Part shown: one piece after another, positions 5,687 through 9,982 of the stretch
Layout of the letters: the number at the start of each line of letters is the position of its first letter
Position numbering within the stretch: position 1 is the stretch's first letter
Assembly: GCA_035575035.1 (NCBI GenBank)
Contig: DATLYH010000087.1
Span: 1-9,982 of the forward strand
From: DATLYH01 sp035575035
Lineage (GTDB): Bacteria; Planctomycetota; Planctomycetia; Gemmatales; Gemmataceae
Direction of reading: 5' to 3'
DNA length: 9,982 bases
Translations under genes and position numbers: made by a program
The notes under the pieces: generated by a model
What the model was told of the DNA's origin: nothing
Database searches by the model: none
What the model saw: only the letters and a program-made list of their open reading frames with translations

Positions 5687-6850
5687 ATGCAACCCCATTC
5701 TCCCCCCCCGCTGGAATCCCTGTCCGGCCCGTTTGCCGGACTGGTGGTCATCGACCTGACGCGCGTGCTGGCCGGGCCCTTCTGCACCATGATGCTGGCC
5801 GAGCTGGGCGCCCGCGTCATCAAAGTAGAGAACCCCGATGGCGGCGATGACTCGCGCTGCTTTGAGCCGTTCATCGAGGGGACATCGGCTTACTTCGCCT
5901 CGCTTAACCGCGGCAAGGAGAGCATCGCCCTGGACCTGAAGGATGCCGGTGATCGCGATGTCTTCCTGGCATTGGTGCGCCGCGGCGATGTGCTGGTCGA
6001 GAACTTCCGCCCCGGCACGCTGGAGCGGCTGGGGCTTGGCTATGACCGGTTGCGCGAGTTAAACCCGCGGCTGATCTACGCGGCGGTCTCAGGATTCGGC
6101 CAGACCGGGCCGCATAGCCGTCGGCCGGCCTACGACATGATCGTGCAGGCGATGGGCGGCTTGATGAGCGTAACCGGCCACCCCGGCGGCCCGCCGACCA
6201 AGGCCGGTACCTCGATCGGCGACATCACCGGCGGCCTGTTCCTCCTGGCCGGTATCGCCGCCGCCTTGTACCACCGCGAGAAGACCGGCGAGGGTCTGCT
6301 GGTGGACGTGAGCATGCTTGACGGCCAGATCGCCATCCTCGAGAGCGCCGTCATGCGCTACGCGGTCACTGGCCAGGTGCCGGGGCCGATGGGCAACCGC
6401 CATCCGTCGATCGCACCATTCGAGCCGTATGAGACCGCCGACCGGCTATTGATTGTGGCGGCCGGCAACGACGCGCTCTTCGGCCGATTGTGCCGGGCGC
6501 TGGGCCGCCCCGAGTTGGCCGCCGACCCGCGCTTCCTCGCCAACCGCGACCGCGTCCGCAACGTGGAGGAGCTGAAGGCGGAGCTGGAGACAGTGCTGCG
6601 GACGAAGCCAGCGGCACACTGGACAGAGGTCTTGGAAGCGGCGGGGGTGCCGTGCAGCCCGATCAACACGGTGGCCGACGCCATCGAGCATCCGCAGGTG
6701 AAGGCCCGCAACATGGTGGTGCAGGCCGGCAAACTGCGCATGGCCGGCAACCCGATCAAGCTGAGCGCCTTCCCCGACCCGCCGACCCGCCGCCCCGCGC
6801 CGGCGCTGGACGCCGATGGGGAGAAGATTCGCAGGGAGTTCCGCGGCTGA
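5687..6850 (+). CDS. CaiB/BaiF family III CoA-transferase
   Basis: A 387-residue cytosolic enzyme that moves coenzyme A between carboxylic acids. The N-terminal part has the family pattern GPFAGLVVIDLTRVLAGPFC and LGARVIKVENP (41-50), followed by LNRGKESIALDLK (73-85) and VLVENFRPGTLERLG (102-116). The likely catalytic aspartate is D179 in SIGDITGG. The segment EKTGEGLLVDVSMLDG follows, as is usual in the family. The length is normal for the family and the protein looks complete. The substrate cannot be read from sequence; formyl-, carnitine-, succinyl- and racemase-type members all look alike at this level. The ATG at 5687 gives the usual N-terminus. A GTG at 5612 in the same frame would add 25 unrelated residues and would overlap the divergent promoter. 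It seems to stand alone, ending before a hairpin and a T-run. Confidence 0.92.
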   Translation: MQPHSPPPLESLSGPFAGLVVIDLTRVLAGPFCTMMLAELGARVIKVENPDGGDDSRCFEPFIEGTSAYFASLNRGKESIALDLKDAGDRDVFLALVRRGDVLVENFRPGTLERLGLGYDRLRELNPRLIYAAVSGFGQTGPHSRRPAYDMIVQAMGGLMSVTGHPGGPPTKAGTSIGDITGGLFLLAGIAAALYHREKTGEGLLVDVSMLDGQIAILESAVMRYAVTGQVPGPMGNRHPSIAPFEPYETADRLLIVAAGNDALFGRLCRALGRPELAADPRFLANRDRVRNVEELKAELETVLRTKPAAHWTEVLEAAGVPCSPINTVADAIEHPQVKARNMVVQAGKLRMAGNPIKLSAFPDPPTRRPAPALDADGEKIRREFRG

Positions 6851-6900
6851 GCGACCCCGCTCAGCTGCCGCGGCGGTTCGGGGAGCCTGATCTCCGCCAT

Positions 6901-6947
6901 CACCTGATGCCGCCGCGGTCAGGTGCAGCGCCTGGTTCGGCCTTTTT
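6901..6947 (+). terminator. Hairpin and T-run after the CoA-transferase gene
   Basis: CACCTGA (6901-6907) and TCAGGTG (6919-6925) make a perfect 7-bp stem with an 11-nt GC-rich loop. Part of that loop could instead pair with CCGCGGCGG (6868-6876). A run of five T (6943-6947) follows, but 17 nt after the stem, which is too far for a classical intrinsic terminator. It lies between convergent genes. Confidence 0.35.
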
Positions 6948-6953
6948 CCTCTT

Positions 6954-9900
6954 CTACCGCCGCGCCTCATTTGCCAGCACCGCCTTCGCTTCGGCCTCGA
7001 AGGCTTTCAGCTCCTGCTGATGTTCCGGCGACAACCGGGCCCAGTGCTGCTCGCCCCACTGGGCAGCTCGGTCGAAGCACTCCTTGGCTTTGGCAGCGTC
7101 GCCCAGGCGGTGATGGCACATGGCCAGGAAGTACAGGTCGAAGCCGTCGCTCTGGCCGCCGCTCATTCGCAAACTGGTTTCCAGGGCGACGATGGCGTCT
7201 TTGTACCGGTCGGCACGGTAGTAAGCCACGCCGAGGGTGTTGTGATAGGTCCAGCGTTGCGGCTCAAGTTTGATAGCCCGCTCCGCCAGGGAAACAGCAC
7301 GCTTGGCGTCGCGCAGCTCCGCCGGGCCCGTGACCAGGATCCAGGCGAGGTCGTTGCAGACTTCTGCTTGCTCCGGCTTGAGGTCGAGGGACTTCTGGAA
7401 GTCGGCAGCGGCCTTGGCGGGGTCCTTGAGCCTCAGATAGTTCTTGCCGCGGGCTTCATAGAAGTGGGCGTTGTCGGGTTTGCGCTGGAGAGCTGCGGTG
7501 AAATCCGCGACGGCCTTCTCGTACTCGGCGAGCTTCTCGTAAGCGTGGGCGCGCTGATGGTACGCCTCGACGTCGTCCGGATTCGTCTGGAGTGCAGCCG
7601 TGTATTTCTCGACGAGTTGCTTCGCCGAGGGCCGGGGCGACGGGGCCGGCCGCGTCAAGAGATCGCCAAGGTCTACCTGGACCTTCAACGGCGCTGCCGC
7701 AAGGTCGGCACCGGCCGGCAGCTCAGGATACGGCGGCAACTCCCAGTCTAACCCGATGTTCGCGAGTTGTTGGCGGATCAGGCGCAGGTCCCAGACCTGG
7801 GCGGCGGTCACGAGCCGGCTGCCGTCGGGACTGAAGACGGCTCGCGCGTCGGAAGTAGGCAGAGTTACCAATTCCTTGCGGGCGACCGGGTCGAATAGTT
7901 TCATCACTTTACGCGAATGAGCCAGAGCCACGAGTTTCCCGTCCGGGGAAAACGCGACGTTGCCACGCCCGGCTAGGTCCCCGGCCCCTTGCCTGGGAAC
8001 TCGCAGACCGGGTTCCCACGAACCGACCTTCCAGAACTGGTGCTCCTGGCCCGTCGTGGTCACCAACCACTTCCCGTCGGGGCTGAACGTGGGACAGGCC
8101 GTGAAGGGCATTGACAAGGTGTGAACGGGTTTCCCGTCCTTCGCCTGCCAGATCTTGACGTCGCGGCCATGCCAGTTGCCGGTGGCAATCCACTTGCCGT
8201 CCGGGCTTAGGGCCACGAAACACAGTTTTGGACTTTGGAGAACCACCTTCTGGTCTGGGTTCTCGACCGGAAAGACCCAGGCCAGCCCATGATGGGGGGT
8301 GACGGCGAGGTAGCGCCCGTCCGGGCTGAAGTCAATCTCACCGTACTGGGCGGTGTTCAGCAAGGGCCTGGGCGGGCCGACGCGAAGCGTGCCGCCCTCC
8401 CAGGCCAGCGGCCAAAGCAACAGCCCGGGCCAGGAACTGGTGATGAGGCTTCGACCATTGGGGTGGAAAAGGGCGGGTGTGTGCGAGATCAGCATGTCCA
8501 GGGGCAAGGTGGCAACGGCCCGATGGCCGTCCTTGGCCGCCGCGAGGTCAAACAAGCGAAGGCCCTGGGGGCTGCCCGAGGCAAGCAACCGCCCGTCGGG
8601 GCTCATGCTTGGGAAGTCCCACGGTCCCTGTCGGCATTCTCGCGCGATCGCGACCTCCCACGACCAGACCCTGCGCCCGTCCTTGCCATAGAATAAGAAT
8701 TTGTCGTCGCTGGCGAAGCGCAGGTCGGAGTAATCTGCCCCCTCAGCTTCGACCAGTTGTTTCCCGGTGAACGGGTCCCAGAGCCGAGTGATGTTATTCC
8801 AGCCGTTGCTCGCCAGCAGCATGCCGTCGTGACTGAAGGCGACCCGGGTTACCACATGGCCTTGTGCGAAGGTCCTTTCTTTTTTAGGCGGGCCAGTGAG
8901 GTCCCAGAGGTAGACGGACCCGTCGCCGCAACCCGTGGCAAGCCGGACAGAGTCGTGTCGCCAGGCGAGGCCCCGGACTAGCGCGGGATGGGCAAGCTTG
9001 ACGCTGTTTCCGGTGGCGAGATCCCGAATCTCGACTCCCTTCGAGGTGGCGTCGGAAAGGGCGATCTTGTGGCCGTCGGGGCTGAAGCGTAAATGATGGA
9101 TCGTCAGGCCGGTGAACAATTTCTGGATTTGCTTCTGGAGTACCAGGTCGAAAACGCGAAGGACCCCGCCGTTCTGGGCGATCGCCAGCAGGCGGCTATC
9201 CGGGGAGAAGTCGAAGGCCGCTCGTACCGACTCACCGGGATCCAGCTTAAGGATCGCCTCCCCTCGGGCCACATCCCAAACCCGGAAATAGCCTGAAGCG
9301 TTGTCCTGATAGTACGCGGCCAGGAACTGGCCGCTGGGGCTGAAGAGAAGACTCCCGGCCCGAACATCAGATCCAGGGAGGACACAGATTTCTCGATCGT
9401 CGGCGACCCAGCGAACGCTAATGTTGCCCTTGAGGTCCGCCCGGGCGTATCGTTCCATCTTGCCATCGAAGGCGACGCTCCCGGCGGTCTCTTCTTCCGG
9501 CGCCAGGACTTCCTTGGCGACGCGCAGGTCCACGAGGGCCAAGCAAGCGATCGCCTCGTTCCGCAACTCGAGTAACTTCTCCTCGGACAGCTTCAATTCG
9601 CGCGCAATCCGGGCAGCCTCGGCGAGGGCCTTGAGGCTGTCAAAGCGCCGGCCGGCCCGGCCGCTCCAGCGGCCAGCCTGGGCCTCGCGCAGCAGCGACT
9701 GTGCCAGTTGTTCGGTTCGCTCCCGCTCCGCCTGCTCGGCTCGTTGCCGCTCGGCCTCGGTCTGCTGGTATTGCCGAACGAGCTGCTCATTGACGTTCTG
9801 GATGCGGTTGCGCTCCTGGCGCAGCAAGGCTGCCGCGATCGACGCCCCAACCGCGATGAGCACAAGCAGCAGGGCCACCACCCCTGTCAGGCCTGCCACG

Positions 9901-9982
9901 CGCGGATTCCGGCGGCACCAGCGCCAGAGCCGTTCTGCTTTACCGACCGGGCGTGCCTTGATCGGCTCGCCTGCCAGAAACC
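6954..9982 (-). CDS. C-terminal part of a Ser/Thr protein kinase with WD40 and TPR repeats (5' end outside window)
   Basis: The 1008 residues in the window are open to the right edge. The first 27, FLAGEPIKARPVG...ERLWRWCRRNPR, are the linker that in planctomycetes follows a Ser/Thr kinase domain, so the kinase lies beyond 9982. Next come a membrane helix (about 29-53), a charged coiled coil rich in Q, E and R (about 54-105), and then a WD40-type region (nt about 9500-7790). There I count 13 clear FSPDG-like blades plus a weak first one. WDLRLIRQQLANIGLDW and a proline-rich linker follow. Several TPR-like helices (nt about 7625-6965) end the protein. This would be a membrane-anchored kinase with a large outer or periplasmic protein-binding part. 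A GTG at 9899 is an internal codon, not the start. The kinase role is inferred from the linker, since no catalytic residues are visible. Confidence 0.9.
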   Translation of the reverse strand, partial: FLAGEPIKARPVGKAERLWRWCRRNPRVAGLTGVVALLLVLIAVGASIAAALLRQERNRIQNVNEQLVRQYQQTEAERQRAEQAERERTEQLAQSLLREAQAGRWSGRAGRRFDSLKALAEAARIARELKLSEEKLLELRNEAIACLALVDLRVAKEVLAPEEETAGSVAFDGKMERYARADLKGNISVRWVADDREICVLPGSDVRAGSLLFSPSGQFLAAYYQDNASGYFRVWDVARGEAILKLDPGESVRAAFDFSPDSRLLAIAQNGGVLRVFDLVLQKQIQKLFTGLTIHHLRFSPDGHKIALSDATSKGVEIRDLATGNSVKLAHPALVRGLAWRHDSVRLATGCGDGSVYLWDLTGPPKKERTFAQGHVVTRVAFSHDGMLLASNGWNNITRLWDPFTGKQLVEAEGADYSDLRFASDDKFLFYGKDGRRVWSWEVAIARECRQGPWDFPSMSPDGRLLASGSPQGLRLFDLAAAKDGHRAVATLPLDMLISHTPALFHPNGRSLITSSWPGLLLWPLAWEGGTLRVGPPRPLLNTAQYGEIDFSPDGRYLAVTPHHGLAWVFPVENPDQKVVLQSPKLCFVALSPDGKWIATGNWHGRDVKIWQAKDGKPVHTLSMPFTACPTFSPDGKWLVTTTGQEHQFWKVGSWEPGLRVPRQGAGDLAGRGNVAFSPDGKLVALAHSRKVMKLFDPVARKELVTLPTSDARAVFSPDGSRLVTAAQVWDLRLIRQQLANIGLDWELPPYPELPAGADLAAAPLKVQVDLGDLLTRPAPSPRPSAKQLVEKYTAALQTNPDDVEAYHQRAHAYEKLAEYEKAVADFTAALQRKPDNAHFYEARGKNYLRLKDPAKAAADFQKSLDLKPEQAEVCNDLAWILVTGPAELRDAKRAVSLAERAIKLEPQRWTYHNTLGVAYYRADRYKDAIVALETSLRMSGGQSDGFDLYFLAMCHHRLGDAAKAKECFDRAAQWGEQHWARLSPEHQQELKAFEAEAKAVLANEARR

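Noticed and set aside
7000..9899. Plus-strand frames of 100-240 residues over the WD40-TPR gene
   Set aside because: They are antisense shadows of a well-supported repeat protein and show no coherent domain.

Overview
The window looks like chromosomal DNA of a GC-rich planctomycete, most likely of the Gemmata/Gemmataceae group. This is inferred from protein style, not from a marker gene. The best clue is the right-hand gene: the end of a Ser/Thr-kinase-type protein with the linker GEPIKARPVG...ERLWRWCRRNP, then a membrane helix, a coiled coil, a long WD40 region and TPRs. The rhomboid protease with a conserved soluble C-terminal tail and the SWIM-SNF2 helicase fit the same group.

Layout, left to right. 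(1) 43-579 (+) is a short FtsQ/DivIB-like POTRA protein whose C-terminal half seems to be missing. (2) 567-2909 (-) is a SWIM zinc-finger SNF2 helicase, convergent with it and overlapping by 13 bp. A GC-rich palindromic repeat sits in frame between its two RecA lobes. (3) 3096-3500 and 3504-3812 (+) are a tight two-gene unit: an unrecognised 134-residue protein followed by a 102-residue protein with a ribbon-helix-helix-like C-terminus. Upstream lies a cluster of AGGTCC half-sites that could be an operator. (4) 3950-5008 and 5030-5248 (+) are a rhomboid intramembrane protease and an FmdB-type zinc-ribbon protein, probably co-transcribed. (5) 5249-5389 is a non-coding repeat region with a 23-bp stem-loop and imperfect 19-20 bp direct repeats. 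(6) 5390-5572 (-) is a 60-residue ribbon-helix-helix protein with a good promoter, divergent from (7) 5687-6850 (+), a CaiB/BaiF family III CoA-transferase. (8) 6954 to the right edge (-) is the C-terminal part of a kinase-WD40-TPR protein whose kinase domain lies outside the window.

Most genes are ordinary housekeeping or accessory genes and do not form one pathway. I do not see a convincing new multi-gene system. The least explained part is the two-gene unit at 3096-3812 with its candidate operator. The most informative sequence oddities are the palindrome inside the helicase gene, the apparently cut-off FtsQ-like gene and the repeat block at 5264-5367. No tRNA, rRNA, CRISPR array, transposase or integrase was found. 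No stretch over 300 bases lacks a gene.
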